Shown here piece after piece: positions 52,201 through 61,656 of a stretch of 64,000 nucleotides of DNA. How positions within the stretch are numbered: position 1 is the first letter of the stretch; every line of letters begins with the position of its first letter. Source of the stretch: CAVPFA01 sp963703655 (GTDB taxonomy: Bacteria > Actinomycetota > Acidimicrobiia > Acidimicrobiales > Bog-793); NCBI GenBank assembly GCA_963703655.1, contig CAVPFA010000004.1:124001-188000 (forward strand), read 5' to 3'. The notes under the pieces are model-generated. The model had not been told where the DNA came from. It searched no databases and worked only from the letters and a program-made list of their open reading frames with translations. The position numbers and the translations under genes were made by a program.

Positions 52201-52227
52201 GCACTGGGGCCTCCAGGCTATTGAGAG
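52201..52227 (-). promoter_or_regulatory. 27-bp conserved box upstream of the ArdC operon
   Basis: Differs from 41446-41472 at one base only (GGGGCC against GGCGCC in the middle). Same orientation and distance relative to the operon start, followed by CTTTAGT where the other copy has CTTATGT. Confidence 0.65.
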
Positions 52228-52281
52228 CAAGGCCTCTAGTTACGGGATCGTGAGGAACATGGGGAAATGCCTTGACCTCAC

Positions 52282-52294
52282 CCCCAATTTGGGG
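52282..52294. promoter_or_regulatory. CCCCAA-T-TTGGGG operator-like dyad
   Basis: A perfect 6-bp dyad around one base, in the 244-bp gap between the divergent ArdC operon and the AbiTii gene, 5 bp after a TTGACC -35-like box at 52272. Suggests a regulator site; the protein is unknown. Confidence 0.4.
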
Positions 52295-52385
52295 TCGCGA
52301 CCAGCCGGGGCGGCGAGCATCCCGCTGGTGACCCAGCTGCGATACGCCCACTCGCAGATTGCAAGAGACCGCGACACCGCCTGCC

Positions 52386-52391
52386 TAGGCT
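52386..52391 (+). promoter_or_regulatory. -10 box TAGGCT, leaderless promoter of the AbiTii gene
   Basis: TAGGCT lies at exactly -12 to -7 from the GTG at 52398, which supports that start and a leaderless transcript. Confidence 0.45.
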
Positions 52392-52397
52392 TGCCTC

Positions 52398-53189
52398 GTG
52401 GGTGAGGATCTGCTCGGTGAGATCGAGCGCGAGGCCGTGCAGGCCAGCGCCGACGTGCCCACGCTCCTCCGCAAGTGCATTGCTCTTGGTGGCATGAATG
52501 GCAGCGTCGCCCTGCGCGAATGGGCTACCCGCGAGCTCAAAGGGTACGGCCAGGGTGACACCCTGCCGCCTTACAGAACGATTCCAGCCATCTTGGCGCT
52601 GGACGGCGCCACGATGACGTACCGCGTCACGGGACAGCAGATCTCACCGGCTTCGCTACCCGACATCGCTCGGAACCTCATAAAAGAGGAGGTGGCTCTC
52701 TATGGCCCAATTGCTGAGCTGACAGACGCCATCAGGGACGCACGCAAGCAACGGGACGACCACATCAATCTCGCAATCCCCGCGGGCTCTGCTCTCACGG
52801 CGCTCACGAACCACGAGCTCCGGACGAAGGGCATTCAATATCAGACGATTGAGCGAATCTACTGGAAGGTCGCGGTCACCTCATTTGTCGGTGTCGTGGA
52901 CACTGTGCAGACAAACCTCGTCGAGCTAGTGGCCGAGTTACGAGCTGGTGTCGGCCAGGGACACGCGGTTCCCGACAAGGATCTTACGGACCGGGCGGTG
53001 AATATCGCGATCTACGGCGACAAGAACCGAGTGGAGGTCGCGCATGCGGTAGCCGAGCCCGGTGGGACTGCTGAGATCCATGCCGCGCCACAGAAGGAAT
53101 CCAAAGCCAGGAAGATCATGTACTGGACAGCGGGCGTCGCGACTGTGGCCGGCGCTGTCATTGGATTGCTCGTGTGGCACCCTTGGTGA
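52398..53189 (+). CDS. AbiTii-domain membrane protein (abortive-infection type)
   Basis: A 263-residue protein. The N-terminal ~190 residues match the AbiTii pattern: LLGEIEREAVQASADVPTLLRKCIALGGMNGSVALREWATRELKGYGQGDTLPPYR, then IPAGSALTAL. The C-terminus is a single membrane anchor, IMYWTAGVATVAGAVIGLLVW. AbiTii domains occur in phage-defence proteins; the mechanism is not established. The SIR2-like gene follows after 19 bp on the same strand. The pair faces the surrounding minus-strand transfer operons. Confidence 0.78.
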   Translation: MGEDLLGEIEREAVQASADVPTLLRKCIALGGMNGSVALREWATRELKGYGQGDTLPPYRTIPAILALDGATMTYRVTGQQISPASLPDIARNLIKEEVALYGPIAELTDAIRDARKQRDDHINLAIPAGSALTALTNHELRTKGIQYQTIERIYWKVAVTSFVGVVDTVQTNLVELVAELRAGVGQGHAVPDKDLTDRAVNIAIYGDKNRVEVAHAVAEPGGTAEIHAAPQKESKARKIMYWTAGVATVAGAVIGLLVWHPW

Positions 53190-53208
53190 GCATCGCCGGG
53201 GCGACGGT

Positions 53209-54573
53209 GTGACTGCTCGATCCAAGGACGTCGTTATCCTCGGACCTGGCTTCTCCCACGCCTTGTACGACCCCTTCCCCCTGACCGACAAGTTGGGGGA
53301 GATGGTGCGGAGCCGCCTGTCGGCCGAGGACAGAGAAAGGATGCCTCCGGGCGAGTTCAAGGACGGGCGCTTCGAGGAGTGGCTCTCATACCTCTCCGAG
53401 CCTCAGCCGCATCTCGATCCCGAGGGCGTTGCCGGAGCAGCTCTCCTCGCCCTGCGCGTCACGAGGGTGATCTGCGAGGTCCTCTCGGAACTGCAGGCAA
53501 GAGCAATTTCCGCTGAGGTCGACGGGTGGTTCTACGAGTTTCTCTCCGTCCTCCACGTCCTGCATGCACAGGCGATCACCCTCAACTACGACAACTTCGT
53601 CGAATGCGGGGTACACACCCTCAAGCTGCAGAGCCCAGGTTGGTACGGGCCGAGCACAGTTTGCGAGGAGGACGTCTTGGGCGGGTTGCCTCCGTGCGCG
53701 GATTATTCTCGTATGACCTACGACGACGTTCCTCCAGCACTTGGCGAGCGGTCGAGCGACACGTTCAGGCTCTGGAAGCTGCACGGATCGCTGTCGTAGT
53801 ACTGGCTCCCCGATGGCGGCGGCAACTCGACGTTGCAACGCTGGCGACTTCCAGGCGTCTTCGGTGAGCGATGGGATCCAGAGGAGGATCACCGCCGTCG
53901 AGAGCTTCCCAGCCACGAGGTGTTCATCGTCCCGCCTGCGGCCCTCAAGGACCAACGACTTCGGGAACCGGTCCCCCGGGAGCTATGGCGACGGGCGGCC
54001 GAGGCATTAAGGGCAACCGGGCGCCTCATCTTGATCGGCTACTCGGTTCCCCATGCGGACCATTCCGTCATAGGCATGCTGACCGAGGGGCTCCAGGGCC
54101 GGGATATCCAGGTCGAGGTCGTCAACCACCCGTGCCCTGACGAGGTTACTGCCCGCCTCGTACGCCTCGGCGTGCCCGAGAGCGCCATCTCGTCGATAGA
54201 CGGAAAGGACTGCATCTCCCGCTGGTCGGCTACCGAGGTTAAGCGACTCGCTCGCCAGGCTGTTGAGGCGCTCAAACGCGATGCCAGGCTGGCCGGCGAA
54301 GTGCTGGTGTTCTCCGCTGGCCCTCGGGTCGAGCGCATCAATCGACTCGATCCCCCCGCGAACGCTTCATCTCCACTCACCCTTCACGTCGTTCCTCCAG
54401 GGCAGCAGTGCGTCAAGCCTGTGATGCATAACGACCTCCGGAGCGCGCTCGGCGCCGCTACCGAGTGCGTCGTCGAGACCGACGGCCGAATACTCCCGGT
54501 CATTGACCACTGGGTTCGCGAAACGGATTCCGGTGTCCTTATGACCCAGCTCCACCTGGTGACCAGCCGGTAA
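53209..54573 (+). pseudogene. SIR2-like NADase-type defence protein with in-frame amber codon
   Basis: A 454-codon frame beginning VTARSKDVVILGPGFSHALYDPFPLTDKLGEMV, the SIR2-like nucleotide-binding start. It continues with AITLNYDNFVECGV and LWKLHGSLS, then TAG at 53797-53799, then resumes in the same frame as YWLPDGGGN...LILIGYSVPHADHSVIGML. SIR2-like families normally have LHGSLxWYW here, so TGG to TAG is the likely change. The first 196 codons contain only half the domain. Partner of the AbiTii gene. It is read-through, a sequence error or a true nonsense mutation. Confidence 0.78.
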
Positions 54574-54618
54574 ACCGTCGCTGCGGTGCATTCGTCTGAT
54601 CCCTGCGGCACGATCGTT

Positions 54619-56194
54619 CTACCTCGCAAGCATCCGCGCGTCGGTGTCGAAGAGGGTCAGCTCGTCCGGCGTGCAGATGTGACGGACGACGAACGCTCGC
54701 TCGTTGACCCTCCAGAGCCCTTCGCCGCGGGAGAGGAGGGGAAGCTGTGCGACCTCGACCGAAGTGAGACCAAGCACGTTGCCAGCGGCCTGAGCTTCTT
54801 CGAACGGTTCGTTGTACAAGATCCGCGTCGCGGTGTCCCCGAGCAGCCCTTGGGCGAGGCCGCGGGCCTCCGAGCCGACGTCGCCAACGGCATCCAGATC
54901 CGACAGCCGGTGAAGGACCATGAGGTTCGCCAGTCCCCAGGCGCGCGACAGCTTCCACTGGGCCTGCATCCTTGCGAGCAAGACCGGCTGCGCTAACAGG
55001 CGCCACGCCTCGTCGTAAACGACGAGGCGTGGTCCGCCCGTTGGGTCGGCGAGGGCGGCCTCCATCCATGTAGAAGCACAGGTCATCACTAAGCCGATCA
55101 ATGTGTCCGAGCCGGAGATGGCCGAAAGGTCCAATGACAGCATCGGCAAGCCAGGATCGAATTGGACCGTGGACGGGCCGTCGAAGAGCCCGGCCAAGTC
55201 GCCACGCACCAGACGAGCGAGCGCATGGGCAACCTCGCGACCGTCGCTGCGGAGCTCCTCGACCGTCGAGCCGGCAAAGGGCCATTCGGGTTCCAGCATC
55301 GCGTCAACGACCATCGGCAGGACCGGCGTCGAGTTCTCGCACCTGGCGGTGTCGAGCGCCGTATCGAGCGCCGTGCGCTCGGTCGCTCGTCAGCACGCGG
55401 CCGAGCGTGGCTTCTGCAAGCGCTGCGAGCAGGCCGAGCCGCCTCGCTCTTACCTGCGCCTGCCACGAAGCGTCGTCCAGTCCGGAAGGGCGTGGACCGT
55501 CGTCGAGCGGGTTGAGGCGCGCGGCGGTTCCGACTCCCAGCTCCACCGCTTGGCCGCCGAGGGCGCGGGTCACGACGGTCCACTCGCCCTTCGGGTCGCC
55601 CGGAACGTACACACGCCGCCCGAAAGCGACGCAGCGAGCGGCAAGAGATTTTGCCAGTGTGGACTTCCCCCGACCGATCTGACCGGCGAGACAGACATTG
55701 GGATTGGTGAGCGCCCCCTGGCGGTACAGCTCCCACGGGTCGTAGCAGAAGGCCGCCCCGGACCAGGCGTCCTGGCCGATCAACATCCCCGACGAGCCGA
55801 GCCCTTCTTCTGCGAGGAATGGGTGGGCACCGGCCAGCACTTCGGAGGTGGCGCGGTGCGGGACGAGCTTGAGACGCCGGTACGAGCGGCCCGCCATCGG
55901 GCCGGTCTCGCCGCCCCGTGCCAGGAAGGGTCGTTCGCGCTTTTCTCGGCGGAGTGCCTCGATCTCGGCCCTTCGTTGGTCCATGAGTCTCTTGCGGTAC
56001 TCGAGTTCCACCTGACGAGCCGACCGTCGTGGTCCTCGGTCAGAACGCGCAGGGGACCAGCCCGCCACGCCATAGACGCGGGTGCCCGACTCGAGCGGCA
56101 GAGAGGACGGGGCGTGCCGGGGTTGGTCGCCTTCTCGCCGCTTCTCCGCAGCGGCCCGCCGGCGGCGAACGCCCGGGATCGCTTTGTCGCCCAT
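54619..56194 (-). pseudogene. VirB4/TraC-like conjugation ATPase (ATPase half), frame broken near 55387
   Basis: It starts at the ATG at 56194 (MGDKAIPGVRRRR), overlapping the SCO6880-like stop. Walker A LAGQIGRGKSTLAKS, PGDPKGEW and ARLNPLDDGPRPSG lie in one frame. ERTALDTALDTAR...TLIGLVMTCASTW, Walker B PRLVVYDEAWRLLAQP and the closing LMVLHRLSDLDAVGDVG lie in another. Removing one base near 55387 joins LGRVLTATERTALD in frame. It powers pilus or channel assembly in type IV secretion. The ~525-residue product lacks the usual VirB4 N-domain, apparently supplied by the upstream gene. Confidence 0.82.
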
Positions 56195-57651
56195 CAGAAC
56201 GTCATCCGCCCGAGAGGCAGAGCAGCCGCGATGAAGCCCTGCATCTGGCGTCCATACAGCGGCCTGACCTCGCAGCTCGCCTGCGCGGCAGCCCGGGTGA
56301 TCGTGGCAACCGCAGCGTCGAGTGCCTCGGCCGTGGGCGTCGTCACTGTAAGAAGACCGGTGAACTCCACGTCGGTGTGACCCGAGATCACAGCGCGTTC
56401 TCTCGCCATCAAGTCGTCGTACTCCTGGGAGTCGGAGAGATCGGCGAGCTGGCCGACGCGGGCCTTCTGTGCGGAGTCGGCCACCGCTTCGGTCTTCTCC
56501 CTGCGGATCTGGCGCAATGCCGCATCGGTCGGCTGCGGCCGCGACGTGATCGAGAGCGTCCGGCGCACACCGGGCGCGAACACGAGTGGGTGAAGGAAGT
56601 CGGGCGGAACTTCGATGCGAGGCCATTCCGATACCCAGAGCACGCTGGACCAGGCAGAGTCGTGACGCAGCCGATGCCAGGACTCCGAGACAGCGACCGG
56701 GCCGGCATAGCTCAAGTTGGCCGCCGGGTCCGAGGTGGGGTCGATCTCCACGGACGGCTCGAAAGCCTGGCGGACGATCGCGGCGAGCTCCGCCTCGCCG
56801 AGCCATCCGACCGGGCGCAAACCGGCCTGGCGGAGCGCGTCGCTGAGCGCGGCCATGTCGGCGCGCAGCACCTCGGCCGCCCCCCGGACGCCGCGCCCGG
56901 CTGCCTTGATCGCCCGGGCCGCTGCGCGAAGGTCGAGCGACAGGCTCACGGTGGTGCGGTGGGTGGACGAGTCCAAGCGCACCTGGTCCAAGAGCGCCTG
57001 GTATTGAGTTGCCGCCCACTCCCCGTCATTTCGCCCGTGCGTCTCCCACCAGTCGCTCTGGCTCCGCGCCGGATTGGGGATCGTCTCTTCCAACACCTGG
57101 AGGGAGGCACACGTCCCCGAGTGAGCGAGCTGGGCGATGACCCGGCCCCAGCGACTCACCCTGAGCGAGCGGTCGGGGTCGTCGAGCAGCGCGAACGCGG
57201 GATGACTGACGGACAAGACAGCGCAAAGCGTCTGGCGGTGCGGGTCGTCGATCATGACCGCACCCGAAGCTTGATCGACATGGAGACGCATCGAAGCGCC
57301 GTCGCCCGGCAACGCGAGGGTCCCGGCGGGCCTAGGTTTCTCGACCCGCGCCCGGAACTCAGTTTGACCATTGGCCCTTCGGGCTCCGAAGTGGGCGGCT
57401 GTCCCCGCCCACTCGACAGCCGGCCGCCCCGCCACCCGCACGAACGCGGCCGCCCCGAGCGGCAGCCAAATCAGACCGGATGCGACAAAGGCCACAGGTC
57501 CACCGACGAAAAGCGCTACGACGGCCACGACCGCTGCACACCCGAAGGCCGCCACACGGGGGGTCGAGAATCCCAGCAGAAGGCCGCGAGTCGAACGACG
57601 AGCGAACCGGACGCTCAACGGGGGAGCCGTGCTACTCGGGTTGGTGCTCAC
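56194..57651 (-). CDS. SCO6880-like type IV secretion protein (VirB4 N-domain-like)
   Basis: A 485-residue protein. A proline- and arginine-containing N-terminus (SVRFARRSTRGLLLGFSTPRVA) leads into two membrane segments near residues 37-75. The large cytoplasmic region includes TEFRARVEKPRPAGTLALPGD, DPHRQTLCAVLSV, TIPNPARSQSDWWETHG and ARERAVISGHTDVEFTGLLTVT. This matches the SCO6880 family always found beside the ATPase half in actinobacterial ICEs. The GTG at 57651 overlaps the VirB6-like stop (GTGA). Confidence 0.82.
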   Translation of the reverse strand: MSTNPSSTAPPLSVRFARRSTRGLLLGFSTPRVAAFGCAAVVAVVALFVGGPVAFVASGLIWLPLGAAAFVRVAGRPAVEWAGTAAHFGARRANGQTEFRARVEKPRPAGTLALPGDGASMRLHVDQASGAVMIDDPHRQTLCAVLSVSHPAFALLDDPDRSLRVSRWGRVIAQLAHSGTCASLQVLEETIPNPARSQSDWWETHGRNDGEWAATQYQALLDQVRLDSSTHRTTVSLSLDLRAAARAIKAAGRGVRGAAEVLRADMAALSDALRQAGLRPVGWLGEAELAAIVRQAFEPSVEIDPTSDPAANLSYAGPVAVSESWHRLRHDSAWSSVLWVSEWPRIEVPPDFLHPLVFAPGVRRTLSITSRPQPTDAALRQIRREKTEAVADSAQKARVGQLADLSDSQEYDDLMARERAVISGHTDVEFTGLLTVTTPTAEALDAAVATITRAAAQASCEVRPLYGRQMQGFIAAALPLGRMTF

Positions 57652-58878
57652 GGTGTGCTCCCCGCCAACGAGGATCCGGGTGACATCCCCGCTCCGGCAG
57701 CGTCCGCTGAGCTGGCTCGGCCCTGCTGTGGACTGGCCGGAGAGGCTGCAGACGGCGCCGGTATCCCGGCACCACTTTGAACGACACTTCCGCCTGCGGG
57801 GCCTGCACTTTCCTTCCCGCCGGTTACACCGCCCGGCCCGGTGACCGGTCCGCTGGAACCTGCCGTCGCGCCTACGAGCGCTGACCCTGCCATGGCTCCG
57901 GCGGCACCGCCGGCGGCCGGTACCGCCAAGCGTGAGAAGTACGGGGCGGCCTTTTGTGCCATTCGCCCGCTCGCTGCTGCTCCGGCGACGGTGCTCGCCC
58001 CGAGCGAGTGGATCTGGTGGGCATGCTCACCTGTGAAGTGGACGATCTTCAGCGCCGACCAAGGCGCGAACCCGGCGAGGAAGAGAACGAGGACGCCCGA
58101 GATCACCTGGGTCCCCTTCTGGGTGGCGCCGGAGCCGGCCTGGCCGACGCCCTCGATCAAGATGCCGTAGCCCGCGACGAAGATCAGTATCAGGATCAGT
58201 TTGGAGACGATGAGGGCAACCGTCGTCTCGATCCATCGACGTGTCCACGAGACGGTGATGTCCGCCAGCGATCCGGCGAACGCGAGAGGGGCGAATATGG
58301 CCGTGACGACGATGAGGACCTTACGGATCACGAGCGCGAAGTAGACGATCACCGTCGCAACGATGCAGGCGAGTGACAACAAGAGTAGAGCCGCTGAGCC
58401 GCCGACAGCGGCGGTCGAGCGCGCCGGTGCCCAAGATGAGTTTGCCGAGCCCGGTGATGTCAGTGCCTGTGGCGGCCTGAACCACGCCGGCGCACAAGTC
58501 GTCGGTCGCCCCGAGAAGCAGGTTGACCACGGCGATCGCCACGCCCCCACCGATGAACGCGACGACGAGGCCTTTAAGGGCTCGCGCGAGACCACCAGGC
58601 TCGCGGCGAAGGACGCTTTGGATGATCTGGATGGCGAACAAGCCGACGGCGACCACCCCGGCGATCGCGACGGTGATGCCGAGCTCCAAGTTGAAACCCG
58701 CTCCGCCGAGGTGCACCGTCGTCGCCGCGCTCACCTGGCCCCACAGCCAACTGACGGCGTGGTCGGCCGCATCCCCGAACGACTGGGCGATGGCATTGAA
58801 CGCGTCGCCCGCGGCGGACTTGGCGACGTCGCCGGCGCACTGGCCGTAGGTGGCCGGGTTGTACCACTCACAGGCCAT
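57648..58878 (-). pseudogene. VirB6/TrbL-like polytopic conjugation protein, frame broken near 58423
   Basis: The N-terminal frame (58878 downward) begins MACEWYNPATYGQCAGDVAKSAAGDAFNAIAQSFGDAADHAVSWLWGQVSAAT and has two membrane helices up to LGKLILGTGAL. The other frame continues STAAVGGSAALLLLSLACIVATVIVYFALVIRKVLIVVTAIFAPLAF with further helices, and a long Gly/Ala/Ser-rich tail. Removing one base at about 58422-58424 gives GTGASTAAVGGSAALLL. Five or more helices and the tail are typical of TrbL/VirB6 channel components. Confidence 0.8.
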
Positions 58879-58880
58879 CT

Positions 58881-59711
58881 CTAGGACACCTTCCAGTCCG
58901 AGACGAGCACGGTCCCGTATCCCTCACGCCAATGGGCCGACCCGACCTGGATCACCATGGCGAAGCGCCTCGTGGTCGTGGCCCTCCCCCGCGTGACCCT
59001 CAGCACACCCGAGACGTCCTCGACCACAGCTCGGACGTCCGGCGGTTGCCAGCCGGCATCGATCATCTGTTGCCACTGCGGATCGAGCTGCACCTCGAGA
59101 TCGCTCGCCGACCATCTGACTCGCGCCGCCGCGTCGGCGCGCCACTGCCTCGGCGACGGGAGCGGCGATACCTGGCCGATGATCCCCGGTTCGAGAAGCG
59201 AGACGTACAACGCCTGCTCGGAGAACGCTGCCGGGATGCCGGGCATGAGGTCAGGCGCCTCCTCCGCGGCGAGCCACGCCCCGAGCGCTCTACGGCTCTG
59301 GCGGGCGAAGCTGATGCCCAAAAGGCCGGACGCGAACTCGGTTGCCCAACCGTCGGGCGTCTCGCTGATGGAAAGATCCGGCCAACCACCGGCGATCGCG
59401 GGGCCGGGGAGTGTCAGGGCCTCGGCCCGGTGCAGCATCGCCGCGTTGGCCGGCGAGGAGAACCCCTCCTCGAACCCCTTGTCGTACTGCTGCTGTACTG
59501 GGGTCCCCTCGGCCACGGTGGTCGCCGGCGCGACGGGTTGCCAGCCACCTGTATGGATCGAGGACGTCGTTGTCGGTGAGGAAGCCGTCTTTCTTGTGGC
59601 ATGGCTTCTCACCGCGCGATGTTCGCCGGTGGCCACAACCGCGAGACCTCCTGCGATGATCGCAGTGCCGAGTGCCAACGTGACCACTCTGGCGATCCTG
59701 CGTCGCCTCAT
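58881..59711 (-). CDS. Membrane-anchored conjugation accessory protein, unknown
   Basis: A 276-residue protein. One N-terminal membrane helix (VVTLALGTAIIAGGLAVVA) is followed by a Thr/Ser-rich linker and an extracytoplasmic domain. This includes WADLS-like segments such as ISETPDGWATEFASGLLGISFARQSRRALGAWLAAEEAPDLMP and ends WREGYGTVLVSDWKV. Position between the VirB6-like and DUF6112-like genes and ATGA coupling suggest a channel-associated protein. Its topology resembles VirB8, but I see no sequence signature proving it. Confidence 0.68.
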   Translation of the reverse strand: MRRRRIARVVTLALGTAIIAGGLAVVATGEHRAVRSHATRKTASSPTTTSSIHTGGWQPVAPATTVAEGTPVQQQYDKGFEEGFSSPANAAMLHRAEALTLPGPAIAGGWPDLSISETPDGWATEFASGLLGISFARQSRRALGAWLAAEEAPDLMPGIPAAFSEQALYVSLLEPGIIGQVSPLPSPRQWRADAAARVRWSASDLEVQLDPQWQQMIDAGWQPPDVRAVVEDVSGVLRVTRGRATTTRRFAMVIQVGSAHWREGYGTVLVSDWKVS

Positions 59712-59974
59712 AGGTGGGAACCCGCGCCGAAGAAGAAGTTAATGAGCGTGACTGCACCGCCGGTGATCAAGGCGGCGACGAATGCCACGAGCACGCCGGA
59801 CTTGCCTCGCCCGGCCAGCACCGGGTTGACGGAGTGATTGCCGATCGCCCACACGATCGCCGAGATCACGAGTCCAGCGAGACTGGCGATGAGAGCGATG
59901 GTGAGCAATGCCCCGACGATGGTCTCCAGCTCGGTGATGCCGGGAAGCCCCGAGGTGTTCGGGCTGACATTCAT
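59708..59974 (-). CDS. DUF6112-like small membrane protein
   Basis: An 88-residue protein with two membrane helices: IVGALLTIALIASLAGLVISAIVWAIG and GVLVAFVAALITGGAVTLINFFF. The NHSVNPVLAGRGKSG hinge between them is typical of the family found in actinobacterial conjugation loci. VirB2/VirB3-like topology; a pilin-like or channel role is inferred. The ATG at 59974 has GAGAGAGAGG about 9 nt upstream. Confidence 0.78.
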   Translation of the reverse strand: MNVSPNTSGLPGITELETIVGALLTIALIASLAGLVISAIVWAIGNHSVNPVLAGRGKSGVLVAFVAALITGGAVTLINFFFGAGSHL

Positions 59975-60009
59975 GGGTTGTGACCTCTCTCTCTGTTGGT
60001 TGGTTGCTG

Positions 60010-61063
60010 TTACTCGCCTGGGGCCGGATCGCGAAGTGCGATCAGGCCGCCAGAGACGAAGGTGCCCCAGGTCTGAACGGCCACCCCGTACTGGGTGTCG
60101 ATGGCCGAAACGACAAGGCCGTCACCGAGGTAGATGCCTACATGGCCGGCGAGACCCGGACCTGGTGAGTCCGAGCCCGGTACGAGAACGAGATCTCCGG
60201 GCATGAGCTGAGCCGCGCTCGACCGCGACGCCCTCTGTCTGCTGGACGCTGGAGGCGTGCGCCAACGCGACTCCGACGCTCGCCCACGCGGCCATGGTCA
60301 GCCCCGAGCAGTCATAAGCGTCCGGCCCGGAGGCTCCCCACACATAGGGCTTTCCGAGCTGCGCGAGGGCGAAGTCGACTACCTCGGCGTGCTTTGGCGG
60401 TGTGCCCGCCGGGACGGCGTACCCCGGCGGCAGTCCGTGCCCTTTCCCTTTGCCGGCGAGGCCGCCGATGCCTTGTCCGCAGGCTCCCGGGGCGTCGCCA
60501 TTGGCGAGGACCTCGGCGAGGATCGTGCCGGCAGGTTCCCAGTTCGGTTTGTAGCTGGACCCGTCAAGGTCGGCCGAGTGCTGCACGTCCTGAGCGGCGA
60601 GCCAGGGCGCGATCTGCTGCCAGTGCGGCACCGAGACGAGCCGGCCGACGAACGCATCGGTGGCGTAGGTCGGGTCCATGATCTGTGCCGCGGTCCCCCA
60701 GCCTTGTGAGGGGCGCTCCTGGAACAGTCCGAGCGAGTCCAGGTCCCCGTAGTCGAGGTCCTGGAGCCCGCTCTCGGTCATTGCGGTCATGAGGGCGATG
60801 CGGGCTGCCCGGGAGCTCTCGTTCGAGGCTGCCATCGAGGATGAGACGATCGCGTCCGCGTTCGCTGCCTCGGCGACAGTGAGGTGTCGCACTGGCCCGG
60901 TGATCGAGCACGTTTCTGCCGGCAACTGGGCGACGATCACGATCGACGCCGATGTCGTGTCCTGGTCGAGCCCACCGATCACGGTGAGCCCGAGGACGAG
61001 GGCCGCGCTCGCCAGGAGGGGCGCACCGGCAGCGACCGACAGCCCGGTCGAGGGCTCGCTCAC
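60010..61063 (-). pseudogene. Lysozyme-like/NlpC-P60 wall hydrolase (VirB1 role), frame broken near 60220
   Basis: It starts at the GTG at 61063 with a signal or membrane segment (AAGAPLLASAALVLGLTVIGG). A lysozyme-like region follows (MTAMTESGLQDLDYGDLDSLGLFQERPSQGWG), then an NlpC/P60 domain with catalytic Cys in YVWGASGPDAYDCSGLTMAAW. The continuation with the catalytic His (AQLMPGDLVLVPGSDSPGPGLAGHVGIYLGDG) is in another frame; one extra base at about 60215-60235 separates them. It would open the peptidoglycan for the conjugation channel. Confidence 0.82.
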
Positions 61064-61653
61064 GCGGGTGCTCCGTAGGACTCTTCGAGAACGCGGTGTT
61101 TTGGTTCGGCGCACCGGCCGGTGTTCCCGAGCTCGCGCAGGTCGGTCAGCGCCAGTGCCCGGCATTTCTCCTCGAGCCGAGCAGTGGAGGCGGACATTGC
61201 GTGCGTTCGCAGTTCGCTTCCGGCCCCAGGAACGAGCGCGTTCGGGAGGAACACGCCCATCCGGGCCCACTCTGGCGCCTGGCGGCTCCCGGCTTGATCG
61301 TCGTGTCCCGTCACCCCTAAGGGCAGTGGGACATCCGCACTAAAGGCCACGCCCAATGTGCGAGCGCAGTGGGCCACGACGGTGCTGGACGGCACCATCG
61401 GCGTGGCGCTTTTGTCGCCTTGCAGGCGCAATTGCGGACCTCCGTCATGGGTGGACGATGTGATCGCGCAGACGCTGCCGCCGGTGGTTACCAGGCCACC
61501 TACCGTTCGTCGCGCATCGTTCGTGCGGGCGAGGGGCGGCTGGAGGGTGGTTATCCATAGGCCTCGACGTACAAGCGGTATGTGCGTCGTGATGGAACGA
61601 GCGAGCCGCTCAGGACGAAGTACCGAGCTGAGTCCTGTGTACGTGGACGGCAT
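61060..61653 (-). CDS. Transfer-operon protein, unknown
   Basis: A 197-residue frame ending ARLEEKCRALALTDLRELGNTGRCAEPKHRVLEESYGAPA and containing VCAITSSTHDGGPQLRLQGDKSATPMVPSSTVVAHCARTLGVAF. Its stop overlaps the GTG of the wall hydrolase (GTGA), and it begins 3 nt after the preceding gene, supporting it as real. No family recognised. The start is uncertain. Confidence 0.6.
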   Translation of the reverse strand: MPSTYTGLSSVLRPERLARSITTHIPLVRRGLWITTLQPPLARTNDARRTVGGLVTTGGSVCAITSSTHDGGPQLRLQGDKSATPMVPSSTVVAHCARTLGVAFSADVPLPLGVTGHDDQAGSRQAPEWARMGVFLPNALVPGAGSELRTHAMSASTARLEEKCRALALTDLRELGNTGRCAEPKHRVLEESYGAPA

Positions 61654-61656
61654 CGG

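Noticed and set aside
55103..56380. Long plus-strand open frame over the VirB4-like region
   Set aside because: The minus strand carries Walker A, Walker B and VirB4-specific segments; the plus frame is a high-GC shadow.
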